A DNA stretch of 64,000 bases from Bacillus sp. B-jedd (GTDB lineage Bacteria; Bacillota; Bacilli; Bacillales; Cytobacillaceae). The translations under genes and the position numbers were made by a program. Of this stretch, positions 1 through 9,197 are shown in pieces (within the stretch, counting starts at the first letter, position 1; the number at the start of each line of letters is the position of its first letter). The stretch is taken from positions 2,811,001 through 2,875,000 of the forward strand of contig NZ_CCXR01000001.1 of assembly GCF_000821085.1 (NCBI RefSeq), given 5' to 3'. Under the pieces are notes generated by a model. That model did not search any database and was not told where the DNA came from. It saw nothing but the letters and a program-made list of their open reading frames with translations.

Positions 1-470
1 AGACCGCTTAGTTCATCCTCTGTTTCTATCATTTTATCTTCCAGCAAACCAGGAGAATCACCATTCAAAGTTGATACATCCCCGCTTTTTGCAAAATCCG
101 CAATATGGTTCTCTCCTTTGGATAAAACGGCAACCGGGACAGCAGGCAAGACAACCGCTTTTTCCACGCTTTTTTGCCCAATTAAAACGTCTTCGCCGTT
201 ATCCATCTGCGCATGACGCGGCTCTTCCGTATAAAGGATACGGCCAAACTTTCGATCAAATATGTATGCAACCGTTCCAATTAGCAAAATTAATATAAGA
301 GCCATTTGACCTAGGTTAAAAAGCCCATTTCCGTAACCGCCCGCTATCGCGAAAACGCCCGCTGCTACAGCAATTATATTCTTGCCTTGTCGTGAAATCC
401 CGAGGGGAAGAAAATATAAAACAGGAACCAGAAGGACGAATGATGCCAGCGCGTAAACTAGTATTTCCAC
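1..470 (-). CDS. Membrane protein, C-terminus beyond the left edge
   Basis: An uninterrupted reading frame runs from a GTG at 470 to the window edge, giving the first 156 residues. GGAGGG at 478-483 lies 7 bases before the GTG; the only nearby ATG is in another frame that stops at once. The N-terminus has three likely membrane segments (about residues 2-20, 28-46 and 52-68), followed by a hydrophilic region rich in Glu, Asp and Lys. I do not recognise the family. It is divergent from the prepilin operon at 617, so the two share the 471-616 intergenic region. The gene is certain as an open frame; its function is unknown. Confidence 0.6.
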   Translation of the reverse strand, partial: MEILVYALASFVLLVPVLYFLPLGISRQGKNIIAVAAGVFAIAGGYGNGLFNLGQMALILILLIGTVAYIFDRKFGRILYTEEPRHAQMDNGEDVLIGQKSVEKAVVLPAVPVAVLSKGENHIADFAKSGDVSTLNGDSPGLLEDKMIETEDELSG

Positions 471-546
471 ATAAAACCCTCCATTTCCCCTTAATCTCTT
501 AATCTTTTTTCAAGATCATTGAAAATCCACGCATTTAGGCTAAAAA

Positions 547-579
547 TTGACAGTCATCATCTGCTATTTATTGTATAAT
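547..579 (+). promoter_or_regulatory. Putative promoter of the prepilin operon
   Basis: A perfect TATAAT is at 574-579 and a perfect TTGACA at 547-552, but they are 21 bases apart, longer than the usual 16-18. The -10 box is 38 bases before the first prepilin ATG. Either another weak -35 is used or the spacing is truly unusual. Confidence 0.3.
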
Positions 580-616
580 AAAGTTGGCAATTTAAAAAGA
601 GGGGGGACGGACTTAC

Positions 617-1060
617 ATGGTTGAAAAATTCCAGAAGCAAGAAGGATTCACATTAATCGAGGTCCTTCTCTCCATTGTTTTGCTCTCCATCATCCTGACT
701 TCCTTCCTAGGCTTTTTTACTCAGTCGGCGATTTTCACTAATAAAAATCAAGAGAAACTTAGTGCCGGACAATCTGCCCAAAAAGTTGTTTCTTTAGTAG
801 AGATCAATACAACAAAGGCCCAGCTTCGGTCAAAAAATATTATCAATGATAGCGGAAAAGTGATTTCCCCTGGGATGGTTTATAATGATAAAAGCAAGTT
901 TGAAGAATTATTTAAATTTAAAATAGATACGCCTTTTAAAGTGGAACTTAAGTTCTCTGACGGACCGCCAGACAGCAAATTAATTCAATGCAAAGTTTCC
1001 ATTTTCGAGGACTCCGCACCAGGAGCAAGCAAATCTGAAACATTTACATATATAAGGTGA
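617..1060 (+). CDS. Prepilin-like minor pilin 1
   Basis: This 147-residue protein starts with a class III signal peptide: a short basic leader (MVEKFQKQE) followed by GFTLIEVLLS, where prepilin peptidase cuts after Gly and methylates Phe, and the conserved Glu is at mature position 5. A hydrophobic helix (about residues 13-32) follows. The rest is a short polar globular region. It resembles the minor pseudopilins of type IV pilus, type II secretion or ComG machines, probably one of those that prime the fibre in the membrane. ATG at 617 is preceded by a GAGGGGGG Shine-Dalgarno. It is the first gene of a three-gene operon; its end overlaps GTG 1057. No pilus ATPase or prepilin peptidase lies in the window. 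Confidence 0.8.
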   Translation: MVEKFQKQEGFTLIEVLLSIVLLSIILTSFLGFFTQSAIFTNKNQEKLSAGQSAQKVVSLVEINTTKAQLRSKNIINDSGKVISPGMVYNDKSKFEELFKFKIDTPFKVELKFSDGPPDSKLIQCKVSIFEDSAPGASKSETFTYIR

Positions 1061-1065
1061 ACAGG

Positions 1066-1509
1066 ATGAAGAATCAAAAAGGTATAACGCTTATTGAAGT
1101 ACTGGGGACGCTTGCTATCCTAACAATTGTATCAGGGCTCGTTTATGGCGTACTGATTGGAACGACAAATAACTATAACAGGCTTTCGGCAAAAGCCGAT
1201 TTAAGCAGGGAAGCGAATTTAATTCTAGCAACTATTAAAAACTATCATGAAAAGACAGAAAAAACCGCTGGGAATCCGAGGGCGGAATACGAAATAGATT
1301 ACCTTTCAGGGCAATATTTTATCGGGGCAAAAAATGCTGCTACCAACCAGCTTTATTCAAAAAATTTCATGGTTGAAGTGATAAAAGATGGGGTTTTAGT
1401 AGATAGCAAAATAAAAATTCCGTCAACAGAACCACTCAAGCTGAAAGTAATTGTCAAAAATTCAAAAGGCCAGTTTTATGAAACCGATACGATAATAAAA
1501 AAATATTAA
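1066..1509 (+). CDS. Prepilin-like minor pilin 2
   Basis: A second pseudopilin, 147 residues from ATG 1066: leader MKNQK, then GITLIEVLGTLAIL, with the cleavage Gly and the mature Glu5, followed by a membrane helix to about residue 28. The body is a small polar domain with no recognised motif. An in-frame GTG at 1057 would overlap the previous stop, but the AAGGTGA at 1054-1060 is placed correctly for ATG 1066, so I prefer the latter. It is six bases from the previous gene and 13 bases from the next start, so it is surely cotranscribed. The role is expected in fibre initiation together with its neighbours; which machine it serves cannot be told here. Confidence 0.78.
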   Translation: MKNQKGITLIEVLGTLAILTIVSGLVYGVLIGTTNNYNRLSAKADLSREANLILATIKNYHEKTEKTAGNPRAEYEIDYLSGQYFIGAKNAATNQLYSKNFMVEVIKDGVLVDSKIKIPSTEPLKLKVIVKNSKGQFYETDTIIKKY

Positions 1510-1522
1510 GGAGGCGATACCG

Positions 1523-2653
1523 ATTCGAAATGAACGGGGGTATACTTTACTGATTGTCATGGTCATTATTACACTGACAGTCCTGTTTGCCTTGGGACTC
1601 AGCGGAATGGCAATGAACACCAGCCTTCAAATTAATAAAACTGAAAAAATCAATAAAGCGACTGACCTGGCAGAAATGGGCATTACCTACTATAAACAAA
1701 AAGTAGATTCGATCATGGTTAATGCTTTTTCAGGCAAAATTATCACAAATCAATCTGAACTAAAAACTGTAATGACACAAATAAAAAATGATATGAATAA
1801 GATTCCAACGGATCAGCCAAAGATAAATGTATCTGGCAATGAAATATCCTATGCGATTAAGGATCTGGCTGTAGATATTAGCAATCCGGCCAGTATCTTG
1901 GTGAATTTCAAAACTGTAGGGACTTCAGATACCGAAAACCGCGAAATCTCCTACAAAATAAACTATACGATCAACCAAGGAAAGCCACTCCCGGTTTATA
2001 ACATAACCGACCCAGGGACATTCAGTTCCAGCAGCGATGAATGCTATAAAACTAATAAAATAGACTATCAAAAGTGTTTTTATAGCCCCAGGCAAACTGT
2101 CCCCGACGTAAAAATTGAGAATTCCATTATCAAAGTTGGTGGAAATGGGGATTTAGGCCATTTTAATAATGTAACTTCGTCGCAAATCTACATTTCCGGT
2201 GATATCCTATTCTCTAAAGTAAACAACATCACCAACTTAAGATTGCATGTTGAAGGAGATTTATTGAAGGGCAGCGAATTACTAGATTTCACAAATTTCA
2301 AAGGGAATACCAGATTAGAAATACAAGGGAATGCCAGTATTAGTAAATTGAATAATATTAGGGAAAACTTCGAGCTGCTCATTGGAAAGAATCTTACCTT
2401 GGACGAATTGAGCAGTAATACAAATGGGAATATCATCGTTTACGGAGATGCAAGCATAAAGGCTCTTTCAAATAACAGCAATATGAATGTATGTATATTC
2501 GGAAAGTACAATGGCCCAGACCCAAAACCTTCTTATGTGCGTGTGTATGGTGAAACCGGTTTTGAAAGCGATCCGGTTTGCGGGCCATATGCTACTGCAA
2601 GAGTTCCATTTGTACTCGAAAGCGACCCAGAAGAAAATGTTTCCTATAAATAA
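1523..2653 (+). CDS. PilX-type minor pilin with beta-repeat body, ATT start
   Basis: The frame ends at 2653 and the first in-frame ATG is at 1559, but that start would cut off a pilin signal. Reading from ATT at 1523 gives leader residues IRNER followed by GYTLLIVMVIITL, a class III-like prepilin motif without Glu5, as in PilX-like proteins. AAGGAGG at 1508-1514 stands eight bases before that ATT, ideal spacing. The product is about 376 residues. Residues about 200-330 hold repeated short strands of the type IYISGDI, LHVEGDL, LEIQGNA, LLIGKNL and IIVYGDA, suggesting a right-handed beta-solenoid. Four Cys are also present there. It may sit at the pilus tip as an adhesin-like subunit; this is inference. 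It is the last gene of the operon and is followed by a terminator. Confidence 0.7.
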   Translation: MRNERGYTLLIVMVIITLTVLFALGLSGMAMNTSLQINKTEKINKATDLAEMGITYYKQKVDSIMVNAFSGKIITNQSELKTVMTQIKNDMNKIPTDQPKINVSGNEISYAIKDLAVDISNPASILVNFKTVGTSDTENREISYKINYTINQGKPLPVYNITDPGTFSSSSDECYKTNKIDYQKCFYSPRQTVPDVKIENSIIKVGGNGDLGHFNNVTSSQIYISGDILFSKVNNITNLRLHVEGDLLKGSELLDFTNFKGNTRLEIQGNASISKLNNIRENFELLIGKNLTLDELSSNTNGNIIVYGDASIKALSNNSNMNVCIFGKYNGPDPKPSYVRVYGETGFESDPVCGPYATARVPFVLESDPEENVSYK

Positions 2654-2658
2654 TAAGG

Positions 2659-2691
2659 AAAGCCGGATCTCAAATGAGAACCGGCTTTTTA
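2659..2691 (+). terminator. Rho-independent terminator of the prepilin operon
   Basis: AAAGCCGG-A-TCTC pairs with GAGA-ACCGGCTTT around a short loop and is followed by a T run. It begins six bases after the stop codon of the third pilin gene. Confidence 0.8.
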
Positions 2692-2709
2692 AAATGCCAT
2701 TTTCTATTG

Positions 2710-4428
2710 TTATTTCACATACGCTGCAACCCGGTTCCTTCCAGCCCGCTTTGCCCCGACATAAAGGGCCCTGTCGGCATGGCGGATTAGAGCCAGTGCG
2801 TCTTCCGCATCCTCAGGCGCGACTGCGATGCCGAAGGATGCAGTGATTTTAATCGAAAGCTGCGGCGAGTTGCCATCCATATGTTCCGATAGGAGGAATG
2901 GCCAGTTGGCAATCGATTGCCTGATCAATTCCGCCATATTATAAGCTTCCCTGCTAGTTGCCTCAGGCAGAAGGATGACAAATTCCTCTCCTCCATAGCG
3001 GGCGACCGTGCCGGTATCCCCGACAATATTCCTGATCCGCGCCGATAGCTCCCTTAGGACTTCATTTCCGCTTTGATGGCCATATGTGTCGTTCACGGCT
3101 TTGAAATGATCAATATCGAGAATGATCAGCGCAAGACGTTCACGCCCTTGTTTCTCGAGCAGGCTGAATTCCCTCGTCAGCATCTTTTCAAAATACCGAT
3201 AGTTATGAAGCTTGGTCAGGGAACAGCGCTCGCTTTCTTCTTTTGCCTGTTCATAATGCCTTGCATTTTCAATGGCGATGGCATAGTGGGAGCAAAGAAT
3301 ATCAACGATCATAAGCTGCGACTTTTCAAAAGCCCGTTTCTTTTTTGAGGCAAGGACGACAACCCCGACATGGCGGCCGCTTTTCATCATCGGAATGCCC
3401 AGGACGCTTTCTGCTTCATCAGGAAGATTGCCGCCAACAATATGGCGCCACTCTTTCCGAGTCCCGAACAAAACCGGTTTGCCGGTTCCCCATACGGTTC
3501 CGCTTATTCCCTGATATTTCTTAACCGGTATCTTGCTATTCGGCAGGACGACGCCATTTTCAATCCGCCTCGCCATGACCGTTTCATCATTATCCTCAAT
3601 TTCAATGACATATGCATAGTCGACCGGCAGCATATCGGAAAGCTTTTGCAAAAACAGTTCCGCCACTTCGTCCACCTTAATCCGCTCGGCAAGCTGGTGG
3701 CCTATTTCAGCCGCTTTATGGAGATTTTCATTAATCTGTTGGCTTGAAGAAAACATTTTGACAATGAGCGAGACACTGACAAATGGGGCGCCGATCAGCA
3801 AAACTGCGAGGGAGCCGAGTTCCAAATGCAGCATGTACAGAACAAATGCCAGCGGGAAGGTGATGACTGTCGTTAAGGATTCCCATATGAAATCCTTTCC
3901 GAAATAAGTTTCTGTACTTTTATAAATAAACCGCTGGTTCAGCATGACACTCAGCTGGTTCAGAACGTAATAAAAGACTGCATAGGCTGTGCCGAGCAGG
4001 AATGCCTCAGGGCCCGCACCCATGTCTGGGAGGATCGTTCCGCCAATGCGGAAATAAACAACCCCGCTTACAAGCGATACAGCGAAAAACATCAAGGAAT
4101 TCAAAGGAAGCCGGAACATCCCTTCTTTGGGAAGACGGAGTTTCGTAAGGAGAACCAGCACAGCAATCTGCACAGTAATCATTTCAATGAACAATCCATA
4201 ACGGAGGAATACAGCGATGGACACCCATTGAATCAGGAAGATTGGCGTCCCGTTAATAATCATTGGCATGGCCGCAACAATTGAAGCTAGAAGAAGGAAA
4301 ACGAGAAAATCCAATATATTCAGTTCAGCCGGAGGAGGCGCGAACATGTATGTAAGCACAAGGCCAGGAGGGACTAGCAGAAGCCAAATAAAAAAGATTA
4401 TTTTTTTGGTACCCGGCGTTACATTCAA
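2710..4428 (-). CDS. Membrane GAF-GGDEF diguanylate cyclase
   Basis: About 572 residues. Seven or so membrane helices fill residues 10-228, a GAF-like sensor domain spans about 240-390, and a GGDEF domain about 405-570. The active-site signature is RYGGEEF near residue 480, with the metal Asp in LIILDIDHFK and the N-DTYGHQSG helix present, so it should convert two GTP to cyclic di-GMP at the membrane. The inhibitory RxxD I-site expected just before RYGG is replaced by GDTG, so product inhibition is probably lost. A GTG at 4434 sits almost on top of GGAGG (4436-4440); TTG at 4428 has a seven-base spacer and is the better start. It lies downstream of folC in the same direction and converges on the pilin operon, a suggestive but unproved link between c-di-GMP and pili. 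Confidence 0.85.
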   Translation of the reverse strand: MNVTPGTKKIIFFIWLLLVPPGLVLTYMFAPPPAELNILDFLVFLLLASIVAAMPMIINGTPIFLIQWVSIAVFLRYGLFIEMITVQIAVLVLLTKLRLPKEGMFRLPLNSLMFFAVSLVSGVVYFRIGGTILPDMGAGPEAFLLGTAYAVFYYVLNQLSVMLNQRFIYKSTETYFGKDFIWESLTTVITFPLAFVLYMLHLELGSLAVLLIGAPFVSVSLIVKMFSSSQQINENLHKAAEIGHQLAERIKVDEVAELFLQKLSDMLPVDYAYVIEIEDNDETVMARRIENGVVLPNSKIPVKKYQGISGTVWGTGKPVLFGTRKEWRHIVGGNLPDEAESVLGIPMMKSGRHVGVVVLASKKKRAFEKSQLMIVDILCSHYAIAIENARHYEQAKEESERCSLTKLHNYRYFEKMLTREFSLLEKQGRERLALIILDIDHFKAVNDTYGHQSGNEVLRELSARIRNIVGDTGTVARYGGEEFVILLPEATSREAYNMAELIRQSIANWPFLLSEHMDGNSPQLSIKITASFGIAVAPEDAEDALALIRHADRALYVGAKRAGRNRVAAYVK

Positions 4429-4508
4429 GGCCACCCCTCCTCTGGGACAATAGTCGCAATTTTTAAATTTATTCTAACAAAGATTCAGCCTCTTGTCACA
4501 CATTCGAA

Positions 4509-5819
4509 CTAATTTTCTGAAATATTTTCCAACACACGGCTCCTTGCTTCCGAGATGAAATAAAGGGAGCCGGTAATTACCATCATCCAGCCTGGAGGAA
4601 CAGACTTTATGGCCTCATCAAGGAATTGTATCCAGTCATCTGCCGCTTCACTTTTATCACTTTTGCTTAAAGCGGCAAGCTCCCCAGCAGTAGCGGCGCG
4701 TGGAAAATCAAACGAGACGAACGTCATCCGGTCAGCCACGGCTTCAAGTGAGGAAATCATGCTGTCTAGCGGCTTGTCCTTCAGAGCAGCAAAAACGATA
4801 TGGATATTCTTATCGGTGAATCGGGTTTGAAGTTCTTGAACGAGTGAAGCGACTCCTTCAGTGTTATGCGCTCCATCGAGAATGACAAGCGGATTCTCCG
4901 AAACGATTTCAAGCCTTCCAGGCCAGAACGCATCCTTTAGGCCTTTCCTGATTTCTTCTTCCCCGGCTTTAATGATTCCAGTCTTGATTAAGTAACCTGC
5001 GGCCGAGGCAGCAAGAGCTGCATTCATGGTTTGGTGGCCGCCAATCATCGAAACTTCAAGTCCTGCCCATTCGCCGAATGGGGAAGCTACTGTGAATTTT
5101 TCTCCTTTTGCTGTTTTTGAATGGCTGCTGATTCGAATCTCACTCCCTAATGTAGAAAGTGGCGAATTCTTCACTGCTGCCTGCTCTTCAATGACGGTGT
5201 GTGCTTCGCGGTTTTGCGTGCCGGTCAGGACAGGAATTCCTTCCTTAATAATTCCGGCTTTTTCAAAAGCAATTTCCGCATAGGTGTCGCCAAGGATCGA
5301 GATATGGTCCAGTCCAACATTCGTAATAATCGAAATTAGCGGGTTAAGAATATTCGTTGAGTCGAACCTTCCTCCAAGCCCGACTTCATAAACAGCAAAA
5401 TCCACAGGATGGATTTCTGCAAAATAAACAAACGACATAGCTGTAATGACCTCAAACTCGGTCGGACCGCCCAGTTCGGTCTGGTCCAGTTCATCCGACA
5501 GCGGCTTGATTTTGTTTGCAAGCTCTATTATTTCCCGGTCTGACACTGGCTGGCCGTTAACACTGATTCGCTCATTAAAATGTTCAATATAAGGAGAAGT
5601 GAATGTCCCGACGGAATATCCGGCCGCCTCAAGGATTGACCTTAAAAACGTGACGGTCGATCCTTTTCCGTTCGTACCGCCAATATGGACAGCGTGCAAT
5701 TTTTTCTCAGGATGGCCAAGCCGGCCCATCATCCACTCCATCCTCTTCAGGCCTGGCTTTATCCCAAGCCTAAGCCTGCCGTGTATCCAATTAAGCGCTT
5801 CTTCGTAAGTCTGAAACAT
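4509..5819 (-). CDS. folC: Folylpolyglutamate synthase / dihydrofolate synthase
   Basis: A 436-residue Mur-ligase-like enzyme that adds glutamate to folates using ATP, and in most bacteria also makes dihydrofolate from dihydropteroate. The P-loop HIGGTNGKGSTVTF is near residues 45-58, the omega-loop region with TSPYIEHFNERI follows, and ILDGAHNTEG marks the start of the C-terminal domain. Length is normal for Bacillus FolC. GGAGGCTTACC precedes the ATG. It follows valS by about 70 bases, as in B. subtilis, where valS-folC are adjacent. Confidence 0.96.
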   Translation of the reverse strand: MFQTYEEALNWIHGRLRLGIKPGLKRMEWMMGRLGHPEKKLHAVHIGGTNGKGSTVTFLRSILEAAGYSVGTFTSPYIEHFNERISVNGQPVSDREIIELANKIKPLSDELDQTELGGPTEFEVITAMSFVYFAEIHPVDFAVYEVGLGGRFDSTNILNPLISIITNVGLDHISILGDTYAEIAFEKAGIIKEGIPVLTGTQNREAHTVIEEQAAVKNSPLSTLGSEIRISSHSKTAKGEKFTVASPFGEWAGLEVSMIGGHQTMNAALAASAAGYLIKTGIIKAGEEEIRKGLKDAFWPGRLEIVSENPLVILDGAHNTEGVASLVQELQTRFTDKNIHIVFAALKDKPLDSMISSLEAVADRMTFVSFDFPRAATAGELAALSKSDKSEAADDWIQFLDEAIKSVPPGWMMVITGSLYFISEARSRVLENISEN

Positions 5820-5891
5820 GGTAAGCCTCCAATAGAACAGGAGGAAGACGAACCCGAAACGAGCCCGCCTTCCACCGCAGAATATCTTTCT

Positions 5892-8534
5892 TTATCCTCT
5901 TAACTCTTTAATCCTTGCTTCGACGATTGCCCTCTTTTCGGAATAATCGCGTTCTTTAGCACGTTCTTCCTCAATGACATGCGCCGGAGCTTTTTTGACA
6001 AAGCCCTCATTGCCTAGCTTCTTCTGTACCCGCTCTACTTCTTTATCGAGACGGCCCTTCTCCTTTTCGAGTCGGGCGATTTCTTCCTCAATATTAATAA
6101 GGCCTTCGAGCGGCAGAATAATTTCCACCCCAGTCAGGACAGCTGTAATGGCTTTCTCAGGCATTTCAATCGCCGTGCCCATCAACAGTTCTTCTGGATT
6201 GCAGAACCGTTCAATATACGCCTGGTTCTTTTCAATCATCCCAAGATAAGTTTCGTCTTTCGCCTTAACAAGCATTTTAATCTTTTTGCTTAGCGGCGTG
6301 TTTACTTCAGCCCGGATGTTGCGGACTGAACGGATCATTTCAACGAGCAGCTTCATTTCCGAAGCCGCCGCTTCATCACTTAGCGAAGCATCCGCTTTTG
6401 GCCACTCGGAAATAGTGATCGACTCGCCCTCGTGAGGCAGGTGCTGCCAAATCTCTTCCGTAATGAATGGCATGAATGGATGCATTAATCTCATTGTGTT
6501 ATCGAGGACATAAGCAAGGATTGACCTTGTTGTCCTTTTTGCGGCTTCATCTTCTCCGTAGAGCGGAAGCTTCGCCATTTCAATATACCAGTCACATAGG
6601 TCATCCCAGATGAAATTGTATAGTGCGCGGCCGACTTCGCCGAATTCATAGCGATCAGACAGTCGGGTAACGGTCTCAATCGTCTCATTGAGCCTTGTCA
6701 AAATCCACTTGTCTGCTGTTGATTTCTCGCCGCTCAAATCGATTTCTTCTACTTTCAGGCCATTCATGTTCATCAAGGCGAATCTGGAAGCGTTCCAGAT
6801 TTTGTTCGCAAAGTTCCATGTCGCCTCGACCTTCTCGGTGCTATAGCGAAGATCCTGGCCCGGTGAGCTTCCTGTTGACAGGAAGTATCTTAATGAGTCG
6901 GCTCCATAGTTTGCAATGACATCCATCGGATCGACTCCGTTACCGAGCGACTTGCTCATTTTGCGGCCTTCTGCATCCCTGACAAGCCCATGGATGAGGA
7001 CATCCTTGAACGGGCGCTCCCCTGTAAACTCAAGGCTTTGGAAAATCATCCGGGATACCCAGAAGCCGATAATGTCGTAGCCAGTTACGAGAACATCCGT
7101 CGGGAAGTATCGCTTGAAGTCGGCTGCTTCCGTGTCCGGCCAGCCCATTGTTGAAAACGGCCAAAGAGCCGAGCTGAACCATGTATCAAGGACGTCTTTG
7201 TCCTGCGTCCAGTTTTCTTCATCAGCAGGCGGCTTTACATCTACATGAATTTCACCTGTCTGCTTATGGTACCAGGCGGGAATCCTGTGACCCCACCAAA
7301 GCTGCCTGGAAATGCACCAGTCGCGGGTGTTTTCCATCCAGCGCAGATAGTTTGTTTCGAAACGGTCTGGTACGAAGTTTACTTTATTATCTTTCTGCTG
7401 AAGAGCGATTGCTTCATCGGCAAGCGGCTGCATTTTAACAAACCATTGCGTAGACAAATATGGTTCGACAACTGCCCCGCTTCGTTCGGAATGGCCGACC
7501 GAGTGGAGATGGTCTTCAATTTTGAAAAGAACGCCCTGCTCTTGAAGGTCTTTAACGATCTGCTTGCGGCACTCGAACCGGTCCATGCCGCTGTATTTGC
7601 CAGCACGCTCGTTCATCGATCCGTCCTCATTCATGACGAGGATCCGCTCAAGGTTATGCCTGTTGCCAATTTCAAAGTCATTTGGGTCATGGGCCGGCGT
7701 GATTTTTACGGCTCCCGAACCGAACTCCATATCAACATAGTCATCACCGACAATCGGAATCTCGCGGCCGACAATCGGCAAAATAACCTTCTTTCCAATC
7801 AGATGCTTATAGCGGTCATCTTCCGGGTGGACGGCGACCCCTGTATCACCGAGCATGGTTTCCGGGCGGGTTGTCGCAATCTCAATATATCCAGAGCCAT
7901 CGGCAAGCGGATATTTCATATGATAAAATGCGCCCTGGACATCTTTATGGATAACCTCAATGTCGGAAAGCGCCGTCTTCGTGGCCGGATCCCAGTTGAT
8001 AATGTATTCGCCTCGGTAGATAAGGCCTTTTTTATAAAGAGTCACAAATACTTCTTTTACTGCATCGGAAAGCCCTTCATCAAGCGTAAACCGCTCCCGG
8101 CTGTAATCGAGGCCGAGGCCAACCTTCGCCCACTGATTACGGATATGGCCGGCATATTCTTCCTTCCAGCGCCATGTTTCCTCAACAAATTTTTCACGGC
8201 CAAGGTCATAGCGGGTCTTTCCTTCATGGCGAAGCTTCTCTTCGACCTTCGCCTGGGTCGCGATGCCGGCATGGTCCATCCCTGGCAGCCAGAGTACATC
8301 ATACCCCTGCATCCTCTTCATTCTAGTAATGATGTCTTGGAGCGTTGTATCCCAGGCATGGCCAAGGTGGAGCTTTCCGGTAACGTTCGGCGGCGGAATG
8401 ACAACCGTATAAGGCTTCTTCGTTTCGTCATCCTTCGCTTCAAAAAACTTCCCGCTCACCCACCAGTCATAACGCCCCTGCTCAATCGACTGCGGGTCGT
8501 ATTTCGTTGGCATGCTGATTTCATTTTGATCCAT
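5892..8534 (-). CDS. valS: Valyl-tRNA synthetase
   Basis: An 880-residue class I synthetase that charges tRNA-Val and edits mis-charged threonine. The HIGH-type signature is [14 protein letters not shown] (HLGH at 56-59), the editing domain carries [18 protein letters not shown], and the second signature is [12 protein letters not shown]. The C-terminus has the Arg/Lys/Glu-rich coiled-coil arm typical of ValRS. A GGAGGAATCAC sequence precedes the ATG. Expression should be controlled by the T-box leader at 8781-9030, with about 245 bases of repeat-like DNA in between. Confidence 0.97.
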   Translation of the reverse strand: MDQNEISMPTKYDPQSIEQGRYDWWVSGKFFEAKDDETKKPYTVVIPPPNVTGKLHLGHAWDTTLQDIITRMKRMQGYDVLWLPGMDHAGIATQAKVEEKLRHEGKTRYDLGREKFVEETWRWKEEYAGHIRNQWAKVGLGLDYSRERFTLDEGLSDAVKEVFVTLYKKGLIYRGEYIINWDPATKTALSDIEVIHKDVQGAFYHMKYPLADGSGYIEIATTRPETMLGDTGVAVHPEDDRYKHLIGKKVILPIVGREIPIVGDDYVDMEFGSGAVKITPAHDPNDFEIGNRHNLERILVMNEDGSMNERAGKYSGMDRFECRKQIVKDLQEQGVLFKIEDHLHSVGHSERSGAVVEPYLSTQWFVKMQPLADEAIALQQKDNKVNFVPDRFETNYLRWMENTRDWCISRQLWWGHRIPAWYHKQTGEIHVDVKPPADEENWTQDKDVLDTWFSSALWPFSTMGWPDTEAADFKRYFPTDVLVTGYDIIGFWVSRMIFQSLEFTGERPFKDVLIHGLVRDAEGRKMSKSLGNGVDPMDVIANYGADSLRYFLSTGSSPGQDLRYSTEKVEATWNFANKIWNASRFALMNMNGLKVEEIDLSGEKSTADKWILTRLNETIETVTRLSDRYEFGEVGRALYNFIWDDLCDWYIEMAKLPLYGEDEAAKRTTRSILAYVLDNTMRLMHPFMPFITEEIWQHLPHEGESITISEWPKADASLSDEAAASEMKLLVEMIRSVRNIRAEVNTPLSKKIKMLVKAKDETYLGMIEKNQAYIERFCNPEELLMGTAIEMPEKAITAVLTGVEIILPLEGLINIEEEIARLEKEKGRLDKEVERVQKKLGNEGFVKKAPAHVIEEERAKERDYSEKRAIVEARIKELRG

Positions 8535-8582
8535 TGTGATTCCTCCTTGATTCTGGTTTCCACATTGTGTAACCTTCGCTTT

Positions 8583-8778
8583 TCCATTGTCTAGCTCCGG
8601 CGAGCAACGCCTAGTGTACTTCGGTCCCCTCGCTACGATAAGTCAACATGCTTTTCCTTGTCCGGCTGCGGCGCCTAGCCCCTCGAGGTCGCTTCGGTCC
8701 CGAAGGGGAAGTCAAAGAACGACTTCCCCTTCTGGCCCTCCAGCGCTTGACGGGGTTGACCAGGCGCCTCCGCTTTTC
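8583..8778. repeat. Intergenic repeat element in the valS leader
   Basis: GC-rich DNA between the T-box terminator and the valS start, with segments such as TTGTCTAGCTCCGGCG, CGCCTAGCCCCTCGAGG, CGCTTCGGTCCC, CCAGCGCTTGACGGGG and ACCAGGCGCCTCCGCTTTT. I recognise these as parts of an abundant non-coding repeat scattered between genes in many Bacillaceae. It encodes no protein. It contains an 11-bp perfect hairpin, AAGGGGAAGTC with GACTTCCCCTT (8703-8731), that would lie in the valS mRNA. The family recognition is from memory; only one copy of this type is in the window. Confidence 0.65.
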
Positions 8779-8780
8779 AT

Positions 8781-9030
8781 AAAAAAAACTCCATTCATCC
8801 TAATAAAAGGACGAATGGAGTGCGCTCGCGGTACCACCTTTTTTCCGGCGAAAAAATGCCGGCTCTTAAATCGGATAACGGATTTGATCCGTCTTCCACT
8901 ACCGGGCACGCGCCTTTGGCGGAAGATGCTCGAGGGTGACGTTCCAATGGGCTGCATGGGAAATCTTTCAGCTGGCAAATTTCCCTCTCTGTAAAGCAGG
9001 TTGGCATTGTACTCTTCCCTGTCTGTGCAT
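8781..9030 (-). promoter_or_regulatory. T-box riboswitch (valine) of valS
   Basis: Read on the minus strand, the conserved T-box AGGTGGTACCGCG (8826-8838) forms an antiterminator that competes with a terminator, ACTCCATTCGTCC/GGATGAATGGAGT plus eight U (8781-8821). Upstream is the long Stem I, starting near 9030. The specifier loop reads GGAAC-GTC-ACCC, so the specifier codon is GUC at 8938-8940, a valine codon. Uncharged tRNA-Val should pair with both the specifier and the T-box and allow readthrough into valS. Confidence 0.95.
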
Positions 9031-9057
9031 TTTGCTATTGATTCATTATTATATTAT

Positions 9058-9087
9058 ATACTATCGAAAATTACGTCTCTACGTCAA
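9058..9087 (-). promoter_or_regulatory. Putative sigma-A promoter of the valS T-box transcript
   Basis: On the minus strand TTGACG (9082-9087) and TAGTAT (9058-9063) are 18 bases apart and would start RNA close to the first bases of T-box Stem I. Confidence 0.4.
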
Positions 9088-9197
9088 TCAGGATGGACGA
9101 ATTTTTTATTTTTAAACGCTATTTTTAAAAAATAGGCGTTCACCTATAGCGCTGTTCACGCATATAGTATTGTAACATGCAAAAGGGGGGATGTTGT

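Noticed and set aside
2487..2846. A 119-residue plus-strand frame crossing the pilin terminator
   Set aside because: It overlaps the end of the pilin gene, runs through the terminator and into the GGDEF gene on the other strand. Not a real gene.
7245..8594. A 449-residue plus-strand open frame opposite valS
   Set aside because: It lies antisense to a certain gene and its composition reflects the codon use of valS. No ribosome site or family match; it is a shadow frame.
8587..8994. Frames on both strands across the T-box and repeat region
   Set aside because: The DNA is explained by the T-box leader and an intergenic repeat; the frames have no ribosome sites or recognisable content.
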